64,000 nt of DNA from Halosimplex halophilum (lineage in GTDB: Archaea > Halobacteriota > Halobacteria > Halobacteriales > Haloarculaceae). The translations under genes and the position numbers were made by a program. A model generated the notes under the pieces. The model saw only the letters and a list, made by a program, of their open reading frames with translations. It was not told where the DNA came from and searched no databases. Positions 16,281-24,863 of the stretch are shown here, one piece after another; position 1 is the stretch's first letter, and each line of letters begins with the position of its first letter. The DNA is taken from positions 735,751 through 799,750 of the forward strand of contig NZ_SRHV01000005.1 of the NCBI RefSeq assembly GCF_004698125.1, read 5' to 3'.

Positions 16281-17642
16281 ATGACCGATCCGTACGCCTT
16301 CGGGACTCGCTGCGTCCACGCCGGCCAGGCGGTCGATCCCGCGACAGGGGCGCGGGCGCCGCCGATCTACCAGACCACGTCGTACGTGTTCGAGGACGCG
16401 GACACGGCGGCCGACCGCTACGCGCTGGACGACGGGGGGAACGTCTACTCGCGGTTCGACAACCCGACCGTCTCGACGCTCGAACGCCGGCTCGCCGCGC
16501 TGGAGAACGGGACCGCCGCCGTCGCCACCGGCTCGGGGATGGCCGCCCTCGACGCCGCGACCTCGATCCTCGCTCGCTCGGGCGACAACGTCGTCACCGC
16601 CTCCTCCATCTACGGCGGCACCCACTCCTATCTCTCCAACATGGGCAGCCGCCGCGGGATCGAGACGCGCTTCGTCGACACGCTCGATCCGGACGCCTAC
16701 GCCGAGGCCATCGACGACCGCACCGCCTACGTCCACTACGAGACCATCGGCAACCCCTCGCTGGTGACGCCCCCCATGGAAGAGATCGCCGCGGTCGCCC
16801 ACGAGCGGGGCGTGCCCGTCTTCGTCGACAACACCTTCGGGACGCCGGCGCTGTGTAACCCGCTCGACCACGGCGCCGACATCGTCTGGGAGTCGACCAC
16901 CAAGTGGATCCACGGCTCCGGGACGACGGTCGGGGGCGTCATCGTCGACGGCGGCTCCTTCCCCTGGGCGGAGTACCCCGAGAAGTTCCCCGAGCTGGGC
17001 GCGCCCAACGACGCCTTCGACGGCGTCACCTTCGCCGACCGCTTCGGCGACGAGGCCTTCGCCGTGGCCGCCCGCCAGCGCGCCGTCCGCTCGCTGGGCG
17101 ACGGCCAGAAGCCCTTCGACGCCTGGGCGACCCTCCAGGGGACCGAGACGCTCGAACTCCGGATGGAGCGCCACTGCGAGAACGCCCAGCGCGTCGCCGA
17201 GTTCCTCGCCGACCACGACGGCGTCGAGTGGGTCACCTACCCCGGGCTCGACTCCCACGAGACCCACGACAACGCGGGCGAGTACCTGGCAGGCGGCTAC
17301 GGCGGCATGGTCGCGTTCGGACTGACCGGGGGGTTCGAGGCCGGCAAGCGCTTCTGCGAGGAGACCGACCTCGCGCAGTTCCTCGCCAACATCGGCGACG
17401 CGAAGACGCTCGTCATCCACCCCGCCAGCACCACCCACGCCCAGCTCACGCCCGAGGAACAGCGCGCCAGCGGCGTCACGCCGGACCTGGTGCGCCTGTC
17501 GGTCGGCATCGAGGACGCCGCGGACATCCTCGCGGACATCGACGGCGCCATCGAGCGCGCGAACGCCGGCGCGAGCGGCGGCACCGACGGGGACGGCGGG
17601 ACGGGCGCCGGCGACGGACCGACGAATCCGGGTGACTCGTAG
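16281..17642 (+). CDS. metY: O-acetylhomoserine sulfhydrylase (aminocarboxypropyltransferase)
   Basis: A 453-residue PLP enzyme of the Cys/Met metabolism family, converting O-acetylhomoserine and sulfide to homocysteine. Motifs include CVHAGQAVDPATGARAPPIY, the glycine-rich GSGMAALDAA, DNTFGTP, and the PLP lysine at residue 208 in STTKWIHGSG. SVGIEDAADI marks the family C-terminus. The long insert around 'WAEYPEKFPELGAPNDAF' distinguishes the MetY type from cystathionine gamma-synthase. Its stop is directly followed by the metX ATG, so the two are translated from one message and catalyse consecutive steps. The last ~20 residues are a Gly/Asp tail. Confidence 0.95.
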   Translation: MTDPYAFGTRCVHAGQAVDPATGARAPPIYQTTSYVFEDADTAADRYALDDGGNVYSRFDNPTVSTLERRLAALENGTAAVATGSGMAALDAATSILARSGDNVVTASSIYGGTHSYLSNMGSRRGIETRFVDTLDPDAYAEAIDDRTAYVHYETIGNPSLVTPPMEEIAAVAHERGVPVFVDNTFGTPALCNPLDHGADIVWESTTKWIHGSGTTVGGVIVDGGSFPWAEYPEKFPELGAPNDAFDGVTFADRFGDEAFAVAARQRAVRSLGDGQKPFDAWATLQGTETLELRMERHCENAQRVAEFLADHDGVEWVTYPGLDSHETHDNAGEYLAGGYGGMVAFGLTGGFEAGKRFCEETDLAQFLANIGDAKTLVIHPASTTHAQLTPEEQRASGVTPDLVRLSVGIEDAADILADIDGAIERANAGASGGTDGDGGTGAGDGPTNPGDS

Positions 17643-18854
17643 ATGGAGGTCGAACGGGACACCGTCTCGCTGGGCGAGTTCGAGTTCGAGTGCGGCCGCT
17701 CGATCCCCGAACTCGAAGTGGCCTACGAGGCCTACGGCGAGTTCACCGGCGACAACGCGGTGCTGGTCTGTCACGCGCTGACCGGCAGCGCCCACGTCGC
17801 CGGCCGCCACGCCGACGAGGGGACCGACGGCCAGGCCCGCGCCTGGTGGGACGACATCGTCGGCCCCGGCAAGGCCATCGACACCCGCGAGTACTACGTC
17901 CTCTGCGCCAACGTCCCGGGATCGTGTTACGGCACGACCGGCCCGGAGAGCACCAACCCCGAGACGGGCGAACCCTACGGGACCGACTTCCCAGCCGTCA
18001 CCGTCACCGACTGGACCGACGCCCAGCGGCAGTTGCTCGACGAGCTCGGGATCCCGCACCTCCACGCGGTCGTCGGCGGGAGCGTCGGCGGCATGAACGT
18101 CATCGAGTGGGCCAAACAGCACCCCGACCACGTCGAGCGCATCGCCCCCATCGCCGCTGCGGCCCGGCTGGACGTGCAGTGTCTCGCCATGGACGCCATC
18201 GCCCGCCGCGCCATCACAACCGACGACGACTGGCAGGGCGGCGACTACTACGGCGAGGGCCCCGAGCCGACCGACGGGCTGGCGCTCGCCCGCCAGATCG
18301 GCCACGTCATGTACCTCTCGAAGGCCTCGATGGAGCAGAAGTTCGGCCGCCGGGCCGCCGGCCGCGACGCCGCCCGGTCGTTCCCGACCGACCCGGCAGC
18401 CGGCTTCTTCCCCTACCGCGACGTGGAGTCGTATCTCGACTACAACGCCGAGTCGTTCGTCGAGCGGTTCGACGCCAACTCCTACCTCTACCTGACGCGG
18501 GCGATGGACAACTACGACCTCTCGGCGGGCTTCGAGTCCGACGAGGACGCCCTGGCCGCCTTCGACGGCGAGGCGCTGGTGATGTCCTTCACCGCCGACT
18601 GGCACTTCACGCCCACCCAGGCGGAGGAGCTGGCCGACGCGCTCCGCGCGGCGGACGTGGCCGTCGCCCACCACCTCGTCGAGTCCGACCACGGCCACGA
18701 CGCCTTCCTCGTCGAGCCGGAGAGCGTCGGGCCGCCGCTCTCGGACTTCCTCGCGGACGGCGTCGAGGGGACGGCCGTCACCGACACCGACGAGCCGCCC
18801 GAGGACGACGACCCCTCGTTCGCGCCCGTACACACCAGTCTCTTCTCGGATTGA
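17643..18854 (+). CDS. metX: Homoserine O-acetyltransferase
   Basis: A 403-residue alpha/beta-hydrolase that makes O-acetylhomoserine, the substrate of the upstream MetY. The oxyanion segment CHALTGSAH, the [10 protein letters not shown] motif, and the nucleophile elbow GGSVGGMN (Ser147) are all clear; the catalytic Asp and His lie in [11 protein letters not shown] and SDHGHDAF near the C-terminus. MetX versus succinyl-specific MetA cannot be decided with certainty, but pairing with MetY favours acetyl-CoA. A T-run at 18877-18882 follows the stop and probably ends the operon. Confidence 0.94.
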   Translation: MEVERDTVSLGEFEFECGRSIPELEVAYEAYGEFTGDNAVLVCHALTGSAHVAGRHADEGTDGQARAWWDDIVGPGKAIDTREYYVLCANVPGSCYGTTGPESTNPETGEPYGTDFPAVTVTDWTDAQRQLLDELGIPHLHAVVGGSVGGMNVIEWAKQHPDHVERIAPIAAAARLDVQCLAMDAIARRAITTDDDWQGGDYYGEGPEPTDGLALARQIGHVMYLSKASMEQKFGRRAAGRDAARSFPTDPAAGFFPYRDVESYLDYNAESFVERFDANSYLYLTRAMDNYDLSAGFESDEDALAAFDGEALVMSFTADWHFTPTQAEELADALRAADVAVAHHLVESDHGHDAFLVEPESVGPPLSDFLADGVEGTAVTDTDEPPEDDDPSFAPVHTSLFSD

Positions 18855-18876
18855 GATGTTTTCGCGGCCAACAGGC

Positions 18877-18882
18877 TTTTTT
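18877..18882 (+). terminator. Oligo-T terminator after metX
   Basis: Six T residues lie 23 bases past the metX stop, after a GC-rich stretch. Archaeal RNA polymerase usually terminates in such T-runs. Confidence 0.4.
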
Positions 18883-18975
18883 CTCCCGGCCGCGTTCCCA
18901 CGCCTATTCGCTCGCGCGGGCTGGGTGTGGGGTCCACCCCTACCACCGTGAGAGCCGACGGAGCCCTCCCTACCC

Positions 18976-21099
18976 ATGAACGTCGACCCGGACGCAACCC
19001 GACCGCAGATCCGAGCGCACCCGAGCCGCGACGGCGTCCAGGTCGTCGACCCGATACAGGAGACCCAGTTCTCGCTGTTGACGACCGACGAGCCCGGTAT
19101 CGACGACTGCGACCCCGACCGGTTCCACTTCCCGGCGGACGTCGGTGCGACCGTGCGGACCGCGGCCGTCGAGACGCCCTACTTCGTCCCGCTGTGGATC
19201 CGCGACCCGGCGGGCAACACCGTCGCGGAGGTCAACGACAGGGAGTCGGTGAGTCTCCCGCCCGGCCGGTACAACGTCGAACTGGCGACTACCCAGGTGA
19301 AACTGCAGTTCGCCGTCGACGGCGGGATCGAGGTCACGTCGATGGAGGACACCGTCCGACTCGCGCTCTCGGAGACCGACCGGATCCACGTCGGCGCGCG
19401 GTCGGTCCACGAACAGCCGGCGGCGACCGTGACGACCACGGACGACCCGTCGGACCTGATGACGGCGCTCTCGACGCTCGGGTCGGCGCTGAAGACGACC
19501 AGCTGTGAGCGCTCGTTCCCGTCGCTCCGCGGGCACCCGCCGCTCGTGGAACTCGGCGAGGAGCTGGACATCCCGAGTTCGATCGAGCGACCGGCGACCA
19601 GCGTCGGTATCGAGGTCCCGCCGATAGAGGAGTACATCTACCCCGTCGTCCCGCTGGCGTACTACACCGGAGCGCGGATCGAGTCCGGCCCGTCGCCGCG
19701 GATCGCCGGCGAGGGCTGGTCGTACCCGCTCGACGGCGACGACGGCTTCGAGGTCGAAGTCGAACGCGTCCTGAAACACGTGTTTCTCATGGACTGCGTC
19801 ACCCGCACCGAGGGGTACTACGAGGTCGACCTCCACGAACGGGCCGAGGTCGAGTCGCGGGTCGACCTCGAGTTCGCCGAGGTGTACGAGCAGCCGCTCG
19901 CCGAGCAACTGCGGACGTATCTGGACGTGCCCTTCGACGCGGTGGCCGACGTGGTTCCCAAGTGGAAGCTCACCGCCGACGTCCGGCCCGACGCCGCGAA
20001 CGTCAGCGCGCTCCCGTTCCTCGCGAACGAACTGGCCGTGGTCCGCTGTCCGAGCACGCCCCAGTCCCGCGACGAGGCCCTGGAGGAACTCACCGACCAG
20101 GTCGAGTCCTTTTTCAGGAACAATCCCGGTGCGCTCCGGCGGAGTGCCCGCCCGAAGACCCGCTCGGAGTCGTCCTCGACCGCGAGTCCGGAGATCTTCC
20201 GGCCGGACCCCGCGGACAGCATCGAACAGGCCTACGTCGGCGACGGGCTCCCTGTCGGCGCGAGCAAGATGACCGTCGACGCCTACTACCGGCGGCTGGA
20301 CTTCGAGCCCACCACGGACCCGCAGATCGAGGTCGCCGTCGTCTGCAACGACCAGGAGATGACCGACGAGAACGTCGTCTCCGAGATCTACGGCACCCGC
20401 GACTGGATCGAGTTCGACATCGTGTTCCGGGAGCAGCTGACCGCGATGGAGATGCGCGAGCTCCTGCGCTCGGACGTGGACTTCCTACACTACATCGGCC
20501 ACGTCGACGACGAGGGGCTCCGCTGTACCGACGGCTACCTCGACACCCGCCACCTCTCGGAGGTCAACGTCAGCGCGTTCCTGCTCAACGCCTGCGACTC
20601 CTACGAACAGGGCCGCGGTCTCGTCGACGCCGGCGCGATGGCCGGGATCGCGACCGTCACCGACATCGTCAACGAGGCCGCCACCTCCGTCGGCCGGACC
20701 GCCGCGAAACTGCTCAACCAGGGCTTCTCGCTCGCCGCGACGGTCTCGATAATCAAGGAGTACGAGCAGATCGGCCATCACTATCTCGTCGTCGGCGACG
20801 CGAGCGCGTCTATCGTCGAAAATCGGTCGGGGACTCCAAATAAAGCAGTGGTCGAAGAAACTGAAGCCGGGAGCTACGAGTTGAATCTATACGGTTATCC
20901 AACCCTGTCGACGCCTATGGGATCCATGTTCATTCCACAAATCGACGGGATACAGGCGTTTCGTCTAAACTCTGGGCTAATGGGATCGTACGTACTAGAT
21001 CAATCCACCACTATCGAGTTCCTTCACAAACAGGACGTTCCGGTAGAAATCGACGGATCGCTTCGATGGAGTACGGACCTTACGAAAACCTCAATCTAG
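18976..21099 (+). CDS. CHAT-domain (caspase-like) cysteine protease
   Basis: A 707-residue soluble protein. The C-terminal third is a CHAT domain with the catalytic His in DFLHYIGHVDDEG (His509) and the Cys in FLLNACDSYEQG (Cys540), followed by a GLVDAGAMAGIATV helix and LVVGDASASI, as in other CHAT/separase-like peptidases. The first ~400 residues are beta-rich and unfamiliar, possibly a sensor. From about 20820 to the stop the DNA becomes much more AT-rich with atypical codons. The stop overlaps that of a 46-residue peptide gene on the opposite strand. CHAT proteases elsewhere act in programmed cell death and phage defence; this role is inferred, not shown. Confidence 0.85.
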   Translation: MNVDPDATRPQIRAHPSRDGVQVVDPIQETQFSLLTTDEPGIDDCDPDRFHFPADVGATVRTAAVETPYFVPLWIRDPAGNTVAEVNDRESVSLPPGRYNVELATTQVKLQFAVDGGIEVTSMEDTVRLALSETDRIHVGARSVHEQPAATVTTTDDPSDLMTALSTLGSALKTTSCERSFPSLRGHPPLVELGEELDIPSSIERPATSVGIEVPPIEEYIYPVVPLAYYTGARIESGPSPRIAGEGWSYPLDGDDGFEVEVERVLKHVFLMDCVTRTEGYYEVDLHERAEVESRVDLEFAEVYEQPLAEQLRTYLDVPFDAVADVVPKWKLTADVRPDAANVSALPFLANELAVVRCPSTPQSRDEALEELTDQVESFFRNNPGALRRSARPKTRSESSSTASPEIFRPDPADSIEQAYVGDGLPVGASKMTVDAYYRRLDFEPTTDPQIEVAVVCNDQEMTDENVVSEIYGTRDWIEFDIVFREQLTAMEMRELLRSDVDFLHYIGHVDDEGLRCTDGYLDTRHLSEVNVSAFLLNACDSYEQGRGLVDAGAMAGIATVTDIVNEAATSVGRTAAKLLNQGFSLAATVSIIKEYEQIGHHYLVVGDASASIVENRSGTPNKAVVEETEAGSYELNLYGYPTLSTPMGSMFIPQIDGIQAFRLNSGLMGSYVLDQSTTIEFLHKQDVPVEIDGSLRWSTDLTKTSI

Positions 21100-21236
21100 G
21101 GACCGGTCATGGTACCGCCATTTGCCGCCGCCACGCTCCCGACCTGCGAGAGCAGGAGCAGCGCGCTGAACATGACGCCGATCCATTTGGGGTTCTCTTC
21201 GAGGAATTCGCGGAGTCGCGTTGATTCTTGGCTCAT
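21096..21236 (-). CDS. 46-residue exported/membrane peptide, DUF7503-like
   Basis: A 46-codon ORF starting MSQESTRLREFLEENPKW (ATG 21236). A charged N-terminus is followed by one hydrophobic segment (about residues 19-38, GVMFSALLLLSQVGS) that ends in AAANGGTMTGP. The pattern NP-x-x-x-G-x-F-x-x-LLLLSQ-x-G-x-VAA matches the small haloarchaeal DUF7503 proteins, as I recall them. It can be read as a signal peptide releasing an eight-residue peptide after Ala, or as a single-span membrane peptide. Its TAG and the TAG of the CHAT gene share the same CTAG. An AT-rich TATA-like block (21269-21280) lies about 38 bases upstream. Confidence 0.7.
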   Translation of the reverse strand: MSQESTRLREFLEENPKWIGVMFSALLLLSQVGSVAAANGGTMTGP

Positions 21237-21268
21237 AGCCAAGTGTTTATTCAGCCCGTCTGTGATTG

Positions 21269-21280
21269 AATTTATCTAAA
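21269..21280 (-). promoter_or_regulatory. TATA-like box for the small peptide gene
   Basis: On the minus strand, TTTAGATAAATT lies about 38 bases upstream of the ATG at 21236 in a markedly AT-rich intergenic region (21237-21484) that otherwise holds no gene I can support. Confidence 0.4.
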
Positions 21281-21484
21281 AGTTCGGGATAAATTAACCG
21301 TTGTATTATCAGTATGTTCTAGAGAGATTTGCGAGCGATATTTCGACTGTAGAATCACTAACAGTAAGACGTTACGAAATCGGAGGGTCAGCGGGGTGTC
21401 AGAGAACGGCAACACTCATTGTCGTGTGGGTCGGGAGAGTCGATACGAGGCGATGCCGACCAATCCGCACGGGGGGAACGAACG

Positions 21485-22087
21485 GTGACCGTCGACAGCA
21501 GGGGCGGGGTAGATATCGGGGACGCGACGACGGTGCTGTTGCTGGCGCCGGCCGTCGGTGACCGCCCGACGGACGCCTGCGTGACCTTCCTGGACGGGCT
21601 CGACGACCGGGTCGACCGGGTCGTTCCGGTCACGATCACCGTCCCGGTCGGGGAGTGGATCGGCCAATGGGAGCGCGCGACCGACGGCGACCCCGCGCTC
21701 GGCACCTGCGTCGACGTGGACCGGACGACGCGGTCCGCGGCGGTCGCCGGCGACGACCGCCCGGTCCCGGTCGAGCGGGTGGTCGACCCGACGGACCTGG
21801 AGGCGGTCGGGCGCCGGGTCAGCGACGCCCTCCAGCGGGCCGACGAGGAGGGCGACCGCGCCGGCGTCGCGGTCCACTCGCTGACCGGGATCCTCGGTCA
21901 CGTCGACGAACCGACCGCGTTCAAGTTCGTCTACACGCTCGGCGAAGTGGCCCGCCGCGTCGACGGCGTCGTCGTCTTCCACCTCGACCCGTCGGTCCAC
22001 GACGGCGAGACCGTCGAGACGTTCCGCATCGTCTGCGACGCGGTCGTCGACGCCGACCGGGGTCGCTCGGCGTCGCCCGACTCCTGA
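21485..22087 (+). CDS. Degenerate RecA-like protein, DUF7504 family
   Basis: A 200-residue protein started at GTG 21485. It has an alternating beta/alpha pattern: ATTVLLLAPAVGDRPTDAC where a Walker A loop would be, without the GKT/S; GVAVHSLTGILGHVDEPTAFKFVYTL; and VVFHLDPSVHDGETVETFRIVCDAVVD. This matches the haloarchaeal DUF7504 family related to KaiC/RecA-like ATPases but lacking a canonical nucleotide site. A homologue lies at 33254. Both are beside response-regulator-like genes, suggesting a signalling or scaffold role. Confidence 0.65.
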   Translation: MTVDSRGGVDIGDATTVLLLAPAVGDRPTDACVTFLDGLDDRVDRVVPVTITVPVGEWIGQWERATDGDPALGTCVDVDRTTRSAAVAGDDRPVPVERVVDPTDLEAVGRRVSDALQRADEEGDRAGVAVHSLTGILGHVDEPTAFKFVYTLGEVARRVDGVVVFHLDPSVHDGETVETFRIVCDAVVDADRGRSASPDS

Positions 22088-22116
22088 CGAAATCGAGGGA
22101 CGGCAAAGGAGTGGCT

Positions 22117-22125
22117 CTTTATACC
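22117..22125 (+). promoter_or_regulatory. TATA box of the HalX gene
   Basis: CTTTATACC is centred about 25 bases before the ATG at 22146, indicating its own leaderless promoter separate from the DUF7504 gene. Confidence 0.55.
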
Positions 22126-22145
22126 CTCCGCCCTTCGCGCCGGAC

Positions 22146-22760
22146 ATGGCCCCGGCACGGCATCTGGTCGTCGTCGCCGGTGGCGAGCCCGCGGCCACCG
22201 ACGCGCTGGCGACGGCGCTTCGCGACGACGGCACCGTTCGGACGGCCTACAGCCCCGACGCTCTCCGCGAGAGCCTCGACGCCGAGGTCGACGTGGTGCT
22301 CGTCGACGTCGACCTGGTCGACGGCCCGATCGACCCCCTGTTGACGGACGTTCGCGCGCGCGAGTTCGACTGTCAGGTCGGGGTGTCGACGCCCGACCCG
22401 GAGCGGACGGCCGCGGAAACCGACGCCGCCGTCGACGCGGTCGTCGAACGCGACCGGGCGGCCGTTCGCGAGACGGTCCGGTGGCTCGCCGGGCGGGCGC
22501 GGTATCGAGCGCGCCTGGAGGAGTTCTACGACCTGTCCGAACGGCGAGCGGAGCTGACCGGCGCGGACGACGACGCGGCGCGCGACCGGCTCGACCGGCA
22601 GCTCGACCGGCTCCGGCGCGACCTCGCCGAGCTGTTCGACGACCTCGACGAGGGCTCGGCGTTCGACGCCGCGCTCGCGCCCGACGAGCGGGGCTTCGGA
22701 CCCCGCGGGGACGGCGACATCGCTACCGACGATTCGAACGACCGCACCGACGGCGCGTGA
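22146..22760 (+). CDS. HalX-domain protein with degenerate receiver domain
   Basis: A 204-residue protein. Residues 5-115 have the receiver fold, with the acceptor Asp kept in VDVVLVDVDLVDG, but the acidic pair normally found after the first strand is replaced by Gly-Gly (VVAGGEP), and the conserved Lys is not visible. Residues ~118-165 form the HalX helical domain: RARYRARLEEFYDLSERRAEL...LDRQLDRLRRDLAELFDDL. HalX proteins are haloarchaeal response regulators of unknown output. A bidirectional terminator follows at 22794-22855. Confidence 0.8.
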   Translation: MAPARHLVVVAGGEPAATDALATALRDDGTVRTAYSPDALRESLDAEVDVVLVDVDLVDGPIDPLLTDVRAREFDCQVGVSTPDPERTAAETDAAVDAVVERDRAAVRETVRWLAGRARYRARLEEFYDLSERRAELTGADDDAARDRLDRQLDRLRRDLAELFDDLDEGSAFDAALAPDERGFGPRGDGDIATDDSNDRTDGA

Positions 22761-22793
22761 GGACCCTGCCGGTAGCGGTCAGTACAGACCATC

Positions 22794-22855
22794 TTTTTCC
22801 CGGCGGGGTTTCCTCGGTCGCTCCGCTCCCTGCGGGGAACCCCGCCGGCAAAAAC
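22794..22855. terminator. Bidirectional hairpin terminator
   Basis: An 11-bp perfect inverted repeat (CCGGCGGGGTT at 22800-22810 and AACCCCGCCGG at 22838-22848) is flanked by TTTTT on the left and AAAAA on the right, so each strand ends in a T-run. It lies between convergent genes (HalX, plus strand; HTH regulator, minus strand). Confidence 0.7.
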
Positions 22856-22962
22856 ATGGGTGAAAAAGGCCACCTCCGCCGTCTCCGACGGCTCCGGTGG
22901 TCGAACCGCGCGCCACAGGCGCGCGGATGCCGACGGTAAGTACGCACGTTTCCCTCCTCGCA

Positions 22963-23619
22963 CTACTCCCCGGCGACGAACCCGGAGAGGACGCGGGACT
23001 CGATCTTCCGGAGGTGTTCGCCGACGGTGGCGGGCGACACCCCGAGCTCCTCGGCCAGCCCCTCCTGGGTGGTCTCGCGGGGGTTCTCGTAGTAGCCGGC
23101 GCGCACGGCGGCCTCCAGCACCTCCCGCTGGCGGGCGGTCAGCCGGCCGAACAGCTGTCGGACGCCGGGGTCGTACTCGCCGGTCTCGACGACATCGATA
23201 CTCACCTCCGCCGGGATCGGGTCGAAGGCCCCGGAGAAGGCGGCGGCGTCGCCGACGAGCGTGACCACCGTGGCGCCGTCGGGCTCGGACTCGATGGGCA
23301 TCTCGACGATCAGGTCCGAACTGCGGCGGTACCGCAGGAGCCGCCGCGTCAGTTCGTCCAGTTCGAAGTGCGTGTACGCGAACCCGCGGTCGGCGCCCGT
23401 GGTCGTGTACTCGATGACGTACGGCGAGTCGGCGAGGACCTCGCTGTAGCGGTCGAGCCCCGACCGGACCTCCGACAGCGAGACGCCCGTGTCGCCGTCG
23501 ATCAGCTCCAGCTGGTGGATCGGACCGGTCGTGACCGCCGGCTCGTCGGCCACGGCCGCCCCCAGCGGGTGGAACGCCTCGCCCTCGGCGTGGGTCGCCC
23601 GGACCGTCACGTAGCGCAT
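22963..23619 (-). CDS. Bacterio-opsin-activator-type HTH-10 regulator
   Basis: A 218-residue protein begun at MRYVTVRATHAEG (ATG 23619). The first ~155 residues form the beta-rich N-terminal region usual in Bat-type regulators. The last ~60 contain the HTH_10 domain: LTARQREVLEAAVRAGYYENPRETTQEGLAEELGVSPATVGEHLRKIE. This class acts as DNA-binding activator or repressor in haloarchaea; no PAS or GAF domain is attached, and the ligand is unknown. It converges with the HalX gene across a bidirectional terminator. Confidence 0.88.
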   Translation of the reverse strand: MRYVTVRATHAEGEAFHPLGAAVADEPAVTTGPIHQLELIDGDTGVSLSEVRSGLDRYSEVLADSPYVIEYTTTGADRGFAYTHFELDELTRRLLRYRRSSDLIVEMPIESEPDGATVVTLVGDAAAFSGAFDPIPAEVSIDVVETGEYDPGVRQLFGRLTARQREVLEAAVRAGYYENPRETTQEGLAEELGVSPATVGEHLRKIESRVLSGFVAGE

Positions 23620-23871
23620 ACCGACCCCTGGACTCGCCGACGGAAAACTCCTACGTATAAAACAGCCTCGCATAACCGGCGACAGAAATAGGCCGGACGC
23701 GTCCGAACCGGCAGGTGCTGGACGGGCACGGTCACGGCGGCCCCGGGCGCTCGTCCCATCTGTCGCCCTGAATCGCTCGCCCTCTCCCGGGACCGCCGCT
23801 CCCTCGCTGACGCCGGGCCCGCCGCTGCCCCACTGACGCCGGACACGCTCCTGCCCACTGACACCCCGGAA

Positions 23872-24768
23872 CTACCCCCCGTCGGTCCGCTCGTACTCGG
23901 CCCGGTCGTCGCGGCCGCGAACTCGTTCGCGAGCCGTGCCACCGGCGCGCGAGCCGTCCCCGCGGTCGGCGTCCAGTCCGGCGAGTTCGCGACCACTGTC
24001 GGCCCCGCCGGACCGGTCGGTGTTCGAGGTGACCGACGAGAGGCCGGCCTCGTAGGACTCGCCCGCTCCGCCGGGGGTTCCGGACGACGCACGTCCCCGG
24101 TCGGTCGCCCGTCCGCGACCGGGAACGAGCGACCGGAGGCGCTCGACGAATCCGGGGTCGGGGTCGGGAGCGGCCCGGTACTCGCTCCCCGCGCGCTCGA
24201 CCGCTCCCCGGTCTCGCAGGCGGTCGAGCGCGGCGTCGACGGCCTCGTCGTCGGCGTCGACAGCGCCGGAACCCGCGTCGGCAGCGTCGCCGACCGCCTC
24301 CCGGAGTTCGCGTCGCGTCCGCGCCTGGTCCTCCAGCGCCGCCAGGACGGCACGGTCGGTCGGCCCCGTCCGGTCCGTCGCCGATCCCGCCCGGTCCGTC
24401 GCCGTCGACGGCCCGTCGCGGGCGGACTCGTGCGCTGCCAGGCCAGCCTTCGCCGCGCCGTACCCGCTCCTGACGCCGGCGAACAGGACGATGAACACGA
24501 GCGACGGGTCGCTCCCGAGCGCCAGCAGCGCCCCGGCCCCGCCGACCGCGGCGAGCGCCGACGCGGCCTCGGCGACCCACTCGCGAACGGCCCCCGCCGC
24601 TTCGGCGACGGTGGCCCCCTTCTCGGCGTGCAGGACCGCGAGGACGACCCCCAGTTCCGCGGCGGTCGCGTCCAGCGCGCCAGCGAACAGCCCCGCTGCC
24701 GCGACCACTGCGAGCACCCACCAGTGGTCGATCTCCGTGCGGAGGCTCTCTCGAACGGACGGCGACAT
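23872..24768 (-). CDS. Membrane protein with C-terminal winged helix (paralogue A)
   Basis: A 298-residue protein. Four hydrophobic segments lie in residues 18-105. After a Thr/Asp/Arg-rich linker a wHTH follows at about residues 139-198: DRAVLAALEDQARTRRELREA...DDEAVDAALDRLRDRGAVERAGSEYR. The last 100 residues are disordered and Arg/Asp/Gly-rich. It is a paralogue of the gene immediately upstream (24864-25673), with which it shares domain order and the DDEAVDAAL motif. A membrane-anchored DNA-binding role is possible, but the wHTH could also mediate protein contacts. Confidence 0.65.
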   Translation of the reverse strand: MSPSVRESLRTEIDHWWVLAVVAAAGLFAGALDATAAELGVVLAVLHAEKGATVAEAAGAVREWVAEAASALAAVGGAGALLALGSDPSLVFIVLFAGVRSGYGAAKAGLAAHESARDGPSTATDRAGSATDRTGPTDRAVLAALEDQARTRRELREAVGDAADAGSGAVDADDEAVDAALDRLRDRGAVERAGSEYRAAPDPDPGFVERLRSLVPGRGRATDRGRASSGTPGGAGESYEAGLSSVTSNTDRSGGADSGRELAGLDADRGDGSRAGGTARERVRGRDDRAEYERTDGG

Positions 24769-24863
24769 CGCCGGCGGCTTCGACCTCCGCTCACTAGTTC
24801 TTGTCGACTCGAACGAACGTCCGCTCGGGCGAAGGCCTCCAGTCGCGGACTGGCCCCGGCCCG

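Noticed and set aside
16248..18977. A 909-codon minus-strand open frame over metY-metX
   Set aside because: It is antisense to two well-recognised enzymes; in DNA this GC-rich, stops are rare in the opposite third-position frame. It is Val/Gly/Arg-rich without any motif.
21301..21561. An 86-codon plus-strand ORF after the small peptide gene
   Set aside because: Codon use, lack of a start context and overlap with the better-supported gene at 21485 argue against it.
22905..22930. Possible tRNA-like hairpin (GGTCGAACC plus GCGCGCC stem)
   Set aside because: No acceptor or anticodon arm can be formed; only one strong CCGCGCGCC/GGCGCGCGG hairpin near the end of a convergent region.
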